From NCBI GenBank assembly GCA_028281925.1, contig JANQIX010000029.1:18303-82302 (forward strand): a DNA stretch of 64,000 nt, given 5' to 3'. Each line of letters starts with the position of its first letter. Position 1 is the stretch's first letter. Origin of the DNA: Alphaproteobacteria bacterium. GTDB lineage: Bacteria; Pseudomonadota; Alphaproteobacteria; DSM-16000; Inquilinaceae. The notes below the pieces were generated by a model. The model was not told where the DNA came from and did not search any database. It saw only the letters and a list, made by a program, of their open reading frames with translations. Made by a program: the position numbers and the translations under genes. This document shows positions 26,253 through 35,717 of the stretch, piece after piece.

Positions 26253-27269
26253 GTGAACGGCACGATCGAGACGGAACGGCTGAGCGGACCCCATCTCGCC
26301 GAAGCAGTAGAGCGGGCGGGCGCACAGCTATCGCGCGTGCGAAGCGAGATCGGGCGCGTCATATTCGGACAAGGCGCGGTGATCGAGCAGACACTGGTCA
26401 GCCTGCTGGCCGGCGGCCATGTGCTGTTGATCGGCGTGCCGGGCCTTGCCAAGACCCGTTTGGTGGAAACGCTTGGCACCGTGCTGGGGCTGGAAGCACG
26501 CCGGATCCAATGCACACCCGACCTGATGCCGGCCGATATCCTCGGGTCGGAAGTGATGGAAGAAGGCGCCGACGGCAAGCGCGCCTTCCGCTTCATCCCG
26601 GGCCCGGTGTTCTGCCAGCTTCTGATGGCCGACGAGGTCAACCGCGCCAGCCCGCGCACCCAGTCGGCCCTGCTGCAGGCCATGCAGGAACACCGGGTCT
26701 CGGTCGCCGGTCACTATCATGGCTTGCCGCAGCCCTTCCACGTGCTGGCCACTCAGAATCCATTGGAACAGGAAGGCACCTATCCGCTGCCCGAGGCGCA
26801 GCTCGACCGGTTCCTCATGCAGGTCGATGTCGGCTATCCTGATCTTGAGGCTGAGAAGGGCATGCTGATCGCGACGACTGGCGCCGAACAGGCACAGGTT
26901 TCGCCAGTCCTGGATGCCGGCGATCTCGAATTCATCCAGCAGCTTGTCCGGCGTCTGCCGGTCGGCGAAAGCGTGGTCGAAGCGATCCTGTCCCTTGTCC
27001 GTCGAGGGCGCCCCGACAGCACTGACCTTGAGAAGGTGCGCGATTATGTAGCTTGGGGGCCGGGGCCGCGAGCCAGTCAGGCGCTCATGCTTGCCTCGCG
27101 CGCACGGGCCCTGCTGGACGGTCGGTATGCGCCGTCCGTCGACGACGTGATTGCGCTTGCGCCGGCTGTGCTGCGCCACCGCATGGCGTTGAACTTCGCG
27201 GCCCGGGCTGAGGAGGTGCCGATCACGATCGACGATGTGATCGAACTTCTGATCGCCCCGCACCGGTAG
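26253..27269 (+). CDS. MoxR family AAA+ ATPase
   Basis: A 338-residue AAA+ protein of the MoxR chaperone group, thought to help insert cofactors or metal ions or to remodel partner complexes. Walker A is GVPGLAKT (residues 61-68), Walker B is LLMADEVNR, and sensor motifs ATQNPLEQEGTYPLPEAQLDRF follow. The GTG start has GGAG about ten bases upstream. It opens a five-gene run with a DUF58 protein and two large membrane proteins, the usual MoxR company. Confidence 0.95.
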   Translation: MNGTIETERLSGPHLAEAVERAGAQLSRVRSEIGRVIFGQGAVIEQTLVSLLAGGHVLLIGVPGLAKTRLVETLGTVLGLEARRIQCTPDLMPADILGSEVMEEGADGKRAFRFIPGPVFCQLLMADEVNRASPRTQSALLQAMQEHRVSVAGHYHGLPQPFHVLATQNPLEQEGTYPLPEAQLDRFLMQVDVGYPDLEAEKGMLIATTGAEQAQVSPVLDAGDLEFIQQLVRRLPVGESVVEAILSLVRRGRPDSTDLEKVRDYVAWGPGPRASQALMLASRARALLDGRYAPSVDDVIALAPAVLRHRMALNFAARAEEVPITIDDVIELLIAPHR

Positions 27270-27282
27270 GCCGACCGGAACC

Positions 27283-28194
27283 GTGTCTTCCGCCGCGACC
27301 AACCGCCACGGCATGCCCAAACGCCGGCGCGCTGAAGCGCTGGCTGCAGCGATGCCGCCGCTCTTGGTCGCGGCCGAACGTGTGGCGGCCACGGTGGCGC
27401 AGGGCGTGCATGGGCGCCGGCGCGTCGGCCCGGGCGACAGTTTCTGGCAGTTCCGCCCCTACCAGCCCGGGGATTCCGCGCACCGAATCGACTGGCGGCA
27501 GACGGCGAAGGGTCAGGCCGTCTTCATCCGTGAGCACGAATGGGACGCCGCCCAGACGGTCTGGCTCTGGCGTGACGGCTCGCCATCAATGGAGTACGGC
27601 TCTGCATCCGGGGCGTCAAAGCGCGACCGGGCGGAGATCCTGTTACTGGCGCTGGCCTCGCTCCTGACCCGCGCCGGCGAGCGGGTGGCGCTGGTTGGCG
27701 GCGGCGATCCCCCGACCGCCGGCCGTGTCAGCCTGAGCCGGATCGCCATGACGCTGGGGACGGGCAAGAGTCCGAACGGCCTGCCGCCAATGCTGGATCT
27801 GCCGCGGTCCGCCGAGCTGGTGCTTTTCGGGGATTTCCTAAGCCCTCTGGAAGAGATGGACCGCGTCGTAAGGTTCTTCGCTCAGCGCGCGGTCAGGGGG
27901 CATCTCTTGCAAGTCCTGGATCCAACGGAGGTGCGACTGCCATTCAGCGGCCGTGTCCGCTTCTTCGGGTTGGAGGCCGAGGGAGAGACGCTGGTGCCGC
28001 GCGTAGAAGGCGTCCGCACGGCCTATCTGGAGAGGCTCGCTGCGCATCAGAGGGGCCTCGCGGCTCTCGCACGGGCTGCCGGATGGACATATGCCGTCCA
28101 TGCCACGGACCGGCCGCCGCAGACGGCCTTGTTGTCGCTGTTCAATGCGCTGGGGTCACCTCAGCACTCTTCGCGACGCGCGGGAGCACGGTGA
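27283..28194 (+). CDS. DUF58 domain-containing protein
   Basis: A 303-residue protein with the DUF58 core (RRVGPGDSFWQFRPYQPGDSAHRIDWRQTAK, broken here by function: RPYQPGD and RIDWR are the diagnostic parts). DUF58 proteins carry a von Willebrand A-like fold and accompany MoxR ATPases. The GTG at 27283 is 13 bases after the moxR stop. Its own stop overlaps the next ATG (TGATG), so it is coupled to the DUF4159 gene. Confidence 0.92.
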   Translation: MSSAATNRHGMPKRRRAEALAAAMPPLLVAAERVAATVAQGVHGRRRVGPGDSFWQFRPYQPGDSAHRIDWRQTAKGQAVFIREHEWDAAQTVWLWRDGSPSMEYGSASGASKRDRAEILLLALASLLTRAGERVALVGGGDPPTAGRVSLSRIAMTLGTGKSPNGLPPMLDLPRSAELVLFGDFLSPLEEMDRVVRFFAQRAVRGHLLQVLDPTEVRLPFSGRVRFFGLEAEGETLVPRVEGVRTAYLERLAAHQRGLAALARAAGWTYAVHATDRPPQTALLSLFNALGSPQHSSRRAGAR

Positions 28195-30929
28195 TGCTGA
28201 GCTTGGGGCCCATGGTCTTCGCGCAACCGCTGATCTTGGCGGCACTTGGCATTCTGCCCATCATCTACTGGCTCTTGCGGGTGACGCCGCCGGCCCCGCG
28301 TCGCGTTGCCTTTCCAGCGATCCGGCTGTTGTTCGGTCTGACTGCCCGAGAGGAAACGCCGGCACGCACGCCCTGGTGGCTGCTGGCTTTACGTCTTCTG
28401 GTCGCCGCACTGGTCATCCTCGGGCTGGCCCGGCCGCTGATCAACCCCAGCGCTGACTACCCTGGCACCGGGCCGATCATCCTGGTGGTCGACAACGGAT
28501 GGGCGGCAGCGGCGGACTGGACGGCCCGGCGCGCCCACATGGACGACGTCATCGACCGTGCCGAACGGCAGGGCCGGCGTGTGATCGTGCTGGCGACGGC
28601 GCCGACCGAAGCGGGTGAGCCGCCGGCACCCTCGGCGCCAATCAGGGCGGCGGAAGCCCGCGCGCTGCTCGAGGCGCTTGTGCCTCAGCCGTGGTCGACC
28701 GACCGCGCGACGACGCTGGCGGCGCTTGAGGAATTGACACTCGACCACGCCGCCCATGCGGTCTGGCTGTCGGACGGTGTCGGCGATGGGCAGGAACGTG
28801 CGCTCGCAGCCCGACTGCAGCAGCTTGGCAGTGCGGACGCGCTTATCCCTCAGGCCGCGAGGCCGCTGTTGATGACGCCGCCCTCGCTGGACGGCTTGTC
28901 GCTCCGGGTCGGTGTCAGCAGGCCGGAAGCCGGGGCGCCTCGGAGTGTCACCGTACGTGCCGCGGCGGCCGATGGCCGCCTCCTCGGTCGAGAAACGGTC
29001 TTGTTCGGCGAGACGGAGACCTACAGCGAAGCGTTGTTCTCGCTGCCCGTCGAACTGCGGAACGAGGTCGCCCGCATCGACATCGAAGGGCACGCCAGCG
29101 CTGGGGCCACCATCCTCTTGGACGACCGGTGGCGTCGTCGCCCAGTGGGGCTCGTATCGGTCGGTGCGGAGGCGGAAATGCAGCCGCTGTTGGCCGATAC
29201 GCACTACATCCAGCGTGCGCTTGAGCCCTTCAGCGAGCTTCGCCGGGGCGATGTGCAGGGGCTGCTGGAAAGCGGGGTCGCGGTGCTTGTGCTGCCGGAT
29301 ATCGGTCAGCTCAACGCGGAAGAGGCTGCGGCAATCGATGGCTTCGTCTCCGACGGCGGCGTCTTGATCCGGTTTGCCGGACCTCTGATGGCGGTCAGCC
29401 CGGACGATCTATCCCCCGTACGCTTGCGTCTCGGCGACCGGACATTGTCCGGCGCATTGAGTTGGACCGAGCCGATGCCGCTGGCACCGTTCGAGCCCGG
29501 CACGCCGTTTGCGGACCTCACCGTTCCGGACGACGTGCTGGTCGGCCGGCAGGTGCTGGCGGAGCCGAGCCTGGATCTGTCGGATCGCACCTGGGCACGC
29601 CTCGTCGACGGCACGCCCCTTGTCACGGCGAACCGCCGTGGACCCGAGGGCCAAGGCGGTTGGATCGTACTGGTGCACGTGACGGCCGGACCGGAATGGT
29701 CGAACCTGCCTCTGTCGGGACTGTTCGTCGAGATGCTGAGACGCCTTGTGGAGCTGAGCAATGCCTCGCAGGCGCTGGGCGCAGCCGCCGGGCCTGGAAC
29801 CTTGGACCCCATACTCACGCTGGACGGCTTTGCGCGTTTGGGGGCCCCACCGGCCATGGCCGGGCCGTTGTCGCCCGACCAGTTGGGGGATCCCGAGATT
29901 GGCCCGCGGTCCCCGCCCGGACTGTACGGCACGGAAGATGCCCGTCGCGCACTCAATCTGGGCGATGTGATCGAAGCTGTGCAACCCTTGGGACCCCTTC
30001 CAGCCGGCGTGGCGGTCTCGGGCTATGAACGGGCGCGCGAACTGGACCTCATGCCCTGGCTGATGGCGGCAGCCTTGGCGTTGATGATCGCTGACCTGGC
30101 GATCTCGCTGATGCTGCGGCGGGCGGTTGCCTTGCCGCTGCGGCCGCGAACAGCCGGCGGAATCGCAGCGGCGATCGCGCTGGGCCTGTCGGCATTGCCT
30201 GGCGAGGCGCAAGCTGACGAGACGTTCGCGCTGACGGCGGCGAACGAAACCTATCTTGCCTATGTCATCACCGGCGACCCCACGGTCGATGAGATCAGCC
30301 GTGCCGGGCTGGAGACGCTGAGCCTGGTGCTGCGGACCCGCACGGCGGTAGAAGCCGCCGGAGCCTTGGGCGTGAATGTGGCGACCGACGAACTGGCATT
30401 CTTCCCGCTGCTCTACTGGCCGGTCACGGATACACAACCGGCGCTCAGCGCACAGGCTATCGAGCGGTTGAACGACTATCTGCGCTTCGGCGGCACGATC
30501 GTGTTCGACACGCGCGACCAGGGCGTAGGCGGGGAGTTCGGCAGTCGTGTGGCGCGCATGCAGGACCTCACGGCAGGTCTCGACATTCCAGAGCTGACTC
30601 CGGTGCCGCCGGAACATGTTCTGACCAAAGCGTTCTATCTGATGCAGGACTTTCCGGGCCGCTATGCCGGCGGTGAGGTCTGGGTGCAGACGACCGAAGA
30701 GCATATCAATGACGGGGTATCTTCGATCATCATCGGCGGCAACGACTGGGCGGCCGCTTGGGCGGCGGACGGGCTCGGCCAGCCCATGTTCGCCGTGGTG
30801 CCGGGGGGTGATCGCCAGCGCGAGATGGCCTACCGCTTCGGCGTCAATCTGGTGATGTATGCGCTGACCGGTAACTACAAGGCCGATCAGGTCCATGTGC
30901 CCGCCATCTTGGAGCGGCTGGGCCAATGA
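28194..30929 (+). CDS. DUF4159 domain-containing membrane protein with N-terminal BatA domain
   Basis: A 911-residue protein. The first 85 residues form a BatA/aerotolerance N-terminal domain with two helices (FAQPLILAALGILPIIYWLL and WWLLALRLLVAALVILGLA). A von Willebrand A/glutamine amidotransferase-like region follows (LVVDNGWAAAADW, VLVLPDIGQLNAEEAAAID). Two hydrophobic stretches near 620-665 include one that reads like a signal peptide (ending GEAQA), before the C-terminal DUF4159 domain (about 670-905: FFPLLYWPV, LNDYLRFGGTIVFDTRD). The ATG at 28194 overlaps the DUF58 stop, and the stop overlaps the next gene. It probably acts in the inner membrane with MoxR and DUF58. Confidence 0.9.
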   Translation: MLSLGPMVFAQPLILAALGILPIIYWLLRVTPPAPRRVAFPAIRLLFGLTAREETPARTPWWLLALRLLVAALVILGLARPLINPSADYPGTGPIILVVDNGWAAAADWTARRAHMDDVIDRAERQGRRVIVLATAPTEAGEPPAPSAPIRAAEARALLEALVPQPWSTDRATTLAALEELTLDHAAHAVWLSDGVGDGQERALAARLQQLGSADALIPQAARPLLMTPPSLDGLSLRVGVSRPEAGAPRSVTVRAAAADGRLLGRETVLFGETETYSEALFSLPVELRNEVARIDIEGHASAGATILLDDRWRRRPVGLVSVGAEAEMQPLLADTHYIQRALEPFSELRRGDVQGLLESGVAVLVLPDIGQLNAEEAAAIDGFVSDGGVLIRFAGPLMAVSPDDLSPVRLRLGDRTLSGALSWTEPMPLAPFEPGTPFADLTVPDDVLVGRQVLAEPSLDLSDRTWARLVDGTPLVTANRRGPEGQGGWIVLVHVTAGPEWSNLPLSGLFVEMLRRLVELSNASQALGAAAGPGTLDPILTLDGFARLGAPPAMAGPLSPDQLGDPEIGPRSPPGLYGTEDARRALNLGDVIEAVQPLGPLPAGVAVSGYERARELDLMPWLMAAALALMIADLAISLMLRRAVALPLRPRTAGGIAAAIALGLSALPGEAQADETFALTAANETYLAYVITGDPTVDEISRAGLETLSLVLRTRTAVEAAGALGVNVATDELAFFPLLYWPVTDTQPALSAQAIERLNDYLRFGGTIVFDTRDQGVGGEFGSRVARMQDLTAGLDIPELTPVPPEHVLTKAFYLMQDFPGRYAGGEVWVQTTEEHINDGVSSIIIGGNDWAAAWAADGLGQPMFAVVPGGDRQREMAYRFGVNLVMYALTGNYKADQVHVPAILERLGQ

Positions 30930-33001
30930 CGGCGACGACGGACATCGCGTTCGGCCCTCTGCTGCCCTGGGCGGTACTGGCGCCGCTGTTCGCCGTGACG
31001 GCCCTGGTGCTGATCGCTACGGCTGTCGCGCGGGCCCGGGGGCTGGTCTGGCGCAGCTTCGTTGCGCTGGCGCTGGCGCTGGTCTTGCTGAATCCTTCGG
31101 TCGTGCGCGAACAGCGCCAGCCCATCGACGATGTTGCCGTTGTCGTCGTCGACCGCTCTCCCAGCCAGGCAACGTCGGACCGCAGCGAGCGCACGGATGA
31201 GGCCTTGCGAGATTTGCGCGAGCGGCTCGGCCAATTCGACGACCTGGACGTCCGCGTCGTGACAACGGCGGACGCGGCGACCGATGGTCCCTCCATCGAA
31301 AGCACGCAGCTGTTTGAGGCCCTTAACCAGGCGGTCGCCGATGTGCCGAGGCGGCGTCTGGCCGGCGTTGTGCTGTTGACCGATGGCCAGGTGCACGACG
31401 TTCCGAGGCTGGAGCAGCTCGAAGGCGGCGCGCCCATCCATACCCTGCTGACCGGGCCAAGGGACGAAGCCGACCGACGACTTTCATTGGTACAGGCGCC
31501 GGCCTTCGGCTTGGTCGGACAGCCCGTGACAGTCACATTGCGGGCGGACGATCTGCCGTCCCTGGGCGGCGGCGGATTTGCCTCCGTGACGGTGCACGCG
31601 GAGGGGGAAGTGGCGGGCGTGCAGCCGATACCGCTCGGCGTCGACTACGATCTGCATTTGATGATCGACCATGGCGGCACCAACGTCTTCGAGATCGAGG
31701 TCGAGCCTTCCGACCGTGAGCTGTCGTTGGCCAACAACCGGATCGCGATCGTCGTCAACGGCGTACGCGACAGGCTGCGCGTCCTGCTGGTTTCCGGAGA
31801 ACCACATCCGGGTGAACGCACCTGGCGCAACATTCTGAAAAGCGATCCCAGCGTGGATCTGGTGCATTTCACGATCCTGCGCCCGCCGGAAAAGCAGGAC
31901 GGCACGCCCATCAACGAACTGTCGCTGATTTCCTTCCCGATCCGCGAGCTGTTTGAGCTCAGGCTGAACGAATTCGACCTGATCATCTTCGACCGGTATC
32001 GACGTCGCGGCGTGCTGCCGGGGCTCTACCTCGCCAATATAGCCAACTATGTCCGCAACGGCGGAGCCTTCCTGGAAGCCAGCGGGCCACAGTTCGCCTC
32101 GCCGTTCAGCCTATACCGCACGCCGCTGGGCGATGTGCTGCCGGGTGAGCCTACGGGTGAGGTATTGGAAGAGGGGTACAGCCCCCTGGTCACCGATCTC
32201 GGCCTGCGCCACCCCGTGACGGCAGGGTTGCCGGAAACCGGAGGTATGGCCGGCGGCTGGGGGCGATGGTTCCGCCAGATCGAAGTGGCGCCGACCGGCG
32301 GCGCGACCGTCATGACCGGCGTCGGCGGCCGACCGCTTCTGATGCTGGACAGGGTGGCGGACGGCCGCGTGGCCCAGTTGATGAGCGACCATATCTGGCT
32401 GTGGGCGCGCGGATTCGAAGGCGGCGGCCCGCAGGCGGAGCTGTTGCGCCGGCTGGCCCACTGGCTGATGCAGGAACCGGCGCTGGAAGAGGACGATCTG
32501 CGCGCTGACGTCTCGGGCACGATGATCGAGGTGGAACGCCGCAGCCTGGACCCCACCGGTGGCACCGTCACGATAACGACCCCCTCGGGCGAGACGGTGG
32601 AGGTTACGCTGGACGAGGCGTCGCCGGGCCGGGCGGTCGGCCGCTATGAGGCCGCAGAGCCGGGCATCTTCCGGCTCGGCGACGGCGATCTCTCGGCTCT
32701 CGCCGTCGTCGGGTCGCCCAATCCGCCGGAGCTTTCCGATCTTCGGACGACCGACGAGGTTCTGCGCCCGGTTGCGGAAGCGACCGGCGGCGGTATTGCT
32801 TGGCTGGAGGATGACGGCGTGCCGGACATCCGCCGTGTGCGTCCGGATCGCTTGTCGGCTGGTGGCGACTGGATTGGCATGCGGGCGAATGGTGACTATC
32901 TTGTCACGGGCGTTGCCGAAGGGTCGCTTCTGCCGCCGGGGCTTGTGCTGATTCTCGTTATCAGCGGGCTGCTCGCCGCCTGGCGGCGGGAAGGGCAATA
33001 G
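30926..33001 (+). CDS. membrane protein of the MoxR cluster with amidotransferase-like domain
   Basis: A 691-residue protein with two N-terminal helices (PLLPWAVLAPLFAVTALVLIA and LVWRSFVALALALVLLN), a vWA-like start (VAVVVVDRSPSQATSDRSE), a central class I glutamine amidotransferase-like fold (VLLVSGEPHPGERTWRNIL; FDLIIFDRYRRRGVLP) and a C-terminal helix (LPPGLVLILVISGLLAAW). It lacks the catalytic cysteine context, so it is unlikely to be an active amidotransferase. The ATGA overlap with the DUF4159 gene shows coupling. Role unknown beyond its membership in the MoxR set. Confidence 0.82.
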   Translation: MTATTDIAFGPLLPWAVLAPLFAVTALVLIATAVARARGLVWRSFVALALALVLLNPSVVREQRQPIDDVAVVVVDRSPSQATSDRSERTDEALRDLRERLGQFDDLDVRVVTTADAATDGPSIESTQLFEALNQAVADVPRRRLAGVVLLTDGQVHDVPRLEQLEGGAPIHTLLTGPRDEADRRLSLVQAPAFGLVGQPVTVTLRADDLPSLGGGGFASVTVHAEGEVAGVQPIPLGVDYDLHLMIDHGGTNVFEIEVEPSDRELSLANNRIAIVVNGVRDRLRVLLVSGEPHPGERTWRNILKSDPSVDLVHFTILRPPEKQDGTPINELSLISFPIRELFELRLNEFDLIIFDRYRRRGVLPGLYLANIANYVRNGGAFLEASGPQFASPFSLYRTPLGDVLPGEPTGEVLEEGYSPLVTDLGLRHPVTAGLPETGGMAGGWGRWFRQIEVAPTGGATVMTGVGGRPLLMLDRVADGRVAQLMSDHIWLWARGFEGGGPQAELLRRLAHWLMQEPALEEDDLRADVSGTMIEVERRSLDPTGGTVTITTPSGETVEVTLDEASPGRAVGRYEAAEPGIFRLGDGDLSALAVVGSPNPPELSDLRTTDEVLRPVAEATGGGIAWLEDDGVPDIRRVRPDRLSAGGDWIGMRANGDYLVTGVAEGSLLPPGLVLILVISGLLAAWRREGQ

Positions 33002-33183
33002 CCGTACGCTGCGGGTCCGGCCGGCGGCCCACGAATATCTTGTCTGTCTTCCCTGACCATGGCATCGAGTTGCGTCGTCTCTGAACCGTTGGCCCCCGAT
33101 ATGGCGCCCAAACGAGGCATTAGGCCATCGCCCGACGGTTCGGCGACGTTCGGCGCTGCGAAGGCGCCGCACCGGAAACCCAG

Positions 33184-33708
33184 ATGGCGGAGTCCGATAT
33201 GCTGGCCGGCGATTTCGGGTACGGGTTCGAAACCGCGTTTGCCACGTTGCCGCTCGTCCTGCTTCTCGTGACGGGCGGTCTGCTTGCGTTCCAGATGGGG
33301 GGGCTGGGCCTGTGGCGCGTGCCGCTTGCCATCATCGGGGGCATGCTGCTGGGCGTTCTCGCGGCGCATCTCGAAATGCCCATGCCGTATCGCAGTTGGA
33401 TACCGCTTGGCGCGATCACTGTCATCGGGCTGGGCGTCGCCCTCAGGGTGGAGCCTCCGACCTGGCTGGCCATGGGTGTGGTCGCCATTCCGGCGCTCTA
33501 TATCGGGCGCGAGGTGCTGGGGCTGGGCCAACTCGCGGCGTTCACCTGGGTCGGTTTGGGCGTTGGGCTCACGATCGTGATGGCGGCGTCGATCGGTCTC
33601 GCCAATCTGATAGACAGCGTTGGCGCGACACGTGTGCTGCAGTTCGCTGGCGGTGGGGTGGCGGTGGCCTGCATCCTGATGCTGGCCGGCGTCATCCCTG
33701 TTCCCTGA
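33184..33708 (+). CDS. small polytopic membrane protein (HupE/UreJ-like at most)
   Basis: A 174-residue, very hydrophobic protein with about six helices (for example FATLPLVLLLVTGGLLAF, VPLAIIGGMLLGVLAAHL, GVALRVEPPTWLAMGVVAIP). The size and Gly/Ala/Leu-rich helices recall HupE/UreJ metal permeases, but I do not see their histidine-rich motif (HPxxGxDH), so I leave the family open. It starts 182 bases after the MoxR operon, in the same direction; that gap shows no other feature. Confidence 0.65.
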   Translation: MAESDMLAGDFGYGFETAFATLPLVLLLVTGGLLAFQMGGLGLWRVPLAIIGGMLLGVLAAHLEMPMPYRSWIPLGAITVIGLGVALRVEPPTWLAMGVVAIPALYIGREVLGLGQLAAFTWVGLGVGLTIVMAASIGLANLIDSVGATRVLQFAGGGVAVACILMLAGVIPVP

Positions 33709-33735
33709 CCTGTTCCCTGATCGAGCGCCGTTCCG

Positions 33736-34509
33736 TCAGAGGCGCTTCAGACCGTAATTGAGCTGGGTACCGACTCTCTTGAAGCCCAGCCGGTCGTAGA
33801 GTGGTCGGAGTTCCGGCGTGCTCGACAGCCATGCGACGCGGTGGCCCTGCGCGAAATGGTCGGCAAGCAATCGGTAGCAGAGCCCTGCCGCGATGCCGCG
33901 GCGCCGATAGGCAGGCAGCGTGCCGACACCGGCCAGTTCAGTCGCTCCACCGCCGATCAATAGGTTGGCGCTGCCGACGATCTCTCCCTCCACCCGTGCC
34001 AGGGCGGCCTGAATGGTTCCGTCGGACAAGCCTGCGCGCAGCATCGTGCGCCAGCCGGTGACACCGTCGCTGCTGCCGAGATCGAAACAGCGCGTCAGCA
34101 CGCTCAAAAGACCCGAGACGCCGTGCTCGTCGTACGGCTTAATGAACTCCACTCGCGCCCGGCTTTGCATCGGCCGGACCTGCAATGCGGCGGCATCGAG
34201 CACCATGACCTGAGCGGTCGACTCCCGCTTGATCCCGGTGACTTCCAGGACCGGCGTCAGGGTCGGAAAGCACTCCGCGAAGTACTCCAGGCGCAGCGTG
34301 CGCTCGCGGCTGTTGAACGTCTGCATCAGCGCGGCGACCGCACCCGGCCAGTCGTCGCTGTCGGCGACCGGGAGGGCCACACTCAGCAGGTATTCGCGGC
34401 TGTCGCGTGAGAAAAACGCACGGAAAGGCCCGACGGCGACCATATCGCGGCCAAGGGCAGCGGTCGCCTGGAGGTTGCGGATCAGGGCCGTGAGGCGGTC
34501 CAGGGTCAC
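33736..34509 (-). CDS. GNAT family N-acetyltransferase (two-domain)
   Basis: A 257-residue protein whose C-terminal half is a GNAT domain: GGATELAGVGTLPAYRRRGIAAGLCYRLL carries the acetyl-CoA loop (RRRGIA), and VAWLSSTPELRPLYDRLGFKRVG ends the fold. The N-terminal half (about 1-120) is a degenerate acetyltransferase-like region. The GTG at 34509 overlaps the stop of the upstream aminotransferase gene (GTGA), so the two are coupled. Substrate unknown. Confidence 0.85.
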   Translation of the reverse strand: MTLDRLTALIRNLQATAALGRDMVAVGPFRAFFSRDSREYLLSVALPVADSDDWPGAVAALMQTFNSRERTLRLEYFAECFPTLTPVLEVTGIKRESTAQVMVLDAAALQVRPMQSRARVEFIKPYDEHGVSGLLSVLTRCFDLGSSDGVTGWRTMLRAGLSDGTIQAALARVEGEIVGSANLLIGGGATELAGVGTLPAYRRRGIAAGLCYRLLADHFAQGHRVAWLSSTPELRPLYDRLGFKRVGTQLNYGLKRL

Positions 34510-35687
34510 GACAACGCCGGCTGAAGCCTGTCCATGGCCTCCGTCAGACGGGCGGGTGAGCAGGCAAAGCAAAGCCGCATATAGCCTTCGCCGCCGGGGC
34601 CGAAAGCCGATCCGGGCGCGAGCCCGACATTGGTCTCGTCGACCAGTCGGAACGCGAGCCCACGGCTGTCAGTCTCGCCATCAACCGAGAAGAATGCATA
34701 GAAGGCGCCGGCCGGGCGGGCCAGCCGCACACGTGGCAAGGCGCCCAGGCGCTGGCAGACAATGTCCCGGCCGGTGCGGCACTGCTGGCGGATGGTCTCG
34801 ATCGTTCCCAGCCCGTCTTCCAACGCCGCGACGGCTCCGTATTGCAGGAAGGTCGCCACACCCGAGGTATTGTACTGGATCAAGTTTTCATAGATCTGGC
34901 CAAGGGCCGCCGGTGCCACCACCCAGCCGATCCGCCAGCCGGTCATGGCCCAGTTCTTGGAAAAGCTGTTGACGACGATCAGCCGTTCATCCGGATCCAT
35001 TATCTCCAGGAACGACGGGGCATGGTCGGTGTCGTAGGTGATGCGGTTGTAGACCTCGTCGGCTACGATCCAGAAACCGTGATGGCGCGCGAGACGCGCA
35101 AGCTCCTCCATCTGCTCTGCCGACATGATCCAGCCGGTGGGGTTACTGGGCGTGTTGATGAATACGGCGCGCGTGCGCGGCCCGCAGGCCTCCGTCAGCC
35201 GGTCGAAGTCGAGCGTCCAGCCGGTTTCCGTCAGTTCCATCGGCACGGCGCGGATAACGCCGCCCATGATCTGCAGCGATGCCAGGATATTGGGCCAGAC
35301 CGGCGTGATCAGCACGACTTCGTCGCCCGGATCGATCAGCGCCTGCATGGTCAGCGCGATCGCCTGCATGCCCGATGCCGTGATGAAGATCCGCTCCGGC
35401 GGGATCTCGCGATCATGGACGCCGGACAGATAGCGGGACATGGCCTGACGCAGCGGCGGGACGCCGCGCTGATAGGTATAGAAGGTCTGGCCGTCGCGCA
35501 GGGCTGCGACGGCCGCATCGCCGATCGGCTCGGGCGTCGTCATGTCGCCCTCGCCGGCCCAGAGCGGGATGACGCCGGGCTTGGCCAGGCCGTATTGCAC
35601 GATCTCAACGATGCCGCTGTCGGGCAGCGACGCGATGGCGGGCCTGAGCGAGCCTTTCAGCTCGTCCGGGCGCAGGGCATGGGGCAT
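34506..35687 (-). CDS. pyridoxal phosphate-dependent aminotransferase (class I/II)
   Basis: A 393-residue fold-type I aminotransferase of the aspartate aminotransferase superfamily. The PLP lysine is K244 in NSFSKNWAMTGWRIGW; NTPSNPTGWIMS and DEVYNRITYD supply the other cofactor contacts, and the C-terminal RLCFACSP holds the substrate arginine. The true amino donor is not predictable. It is coupled to a GNAT gene downstream and follows the acetoacetate-CoA ligase gene by 30 bases, so the three may form one transcript. Confidence 0.93.
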   Translation of the reverse strand: MPHALRPDELKGSLRPAIASLPDSGIVEIVQYGLAKPGVIPLWAGEGDMTTPEPIGDAAVAALRDGQTFYTYQRGVPPLRQAMSRYLSGVHDREIPPERIFITASGMQAIALTMQALIDPGDEVVLITPVWPNILASLQIMGGVIRAVPMELTETGWTLDFDRLTEACGPRTRAVFINTPSNPTGWIMSAEQMEELARLARHHGFWIVADEVYNRITYDTDHAPSFLEIMDPDERLIVVNSFSKNWAMTGWRIGWVVAPAALGQIYENLIQYNTSGVATFLQYGAVAALEDGLGTIETIRQQCRTGRDIVCQRLGALPRVRLARPAGAFYAFFSVDGETDSRGLAFRLVDETNVGLAPGSAFGPGGEGYMRLCFACSPARLTEAMDRLQPALS

Positions 35688-35717
35688 GGGGTTCCTCAGT
35701 GTTTCCGGGACGGGCCG

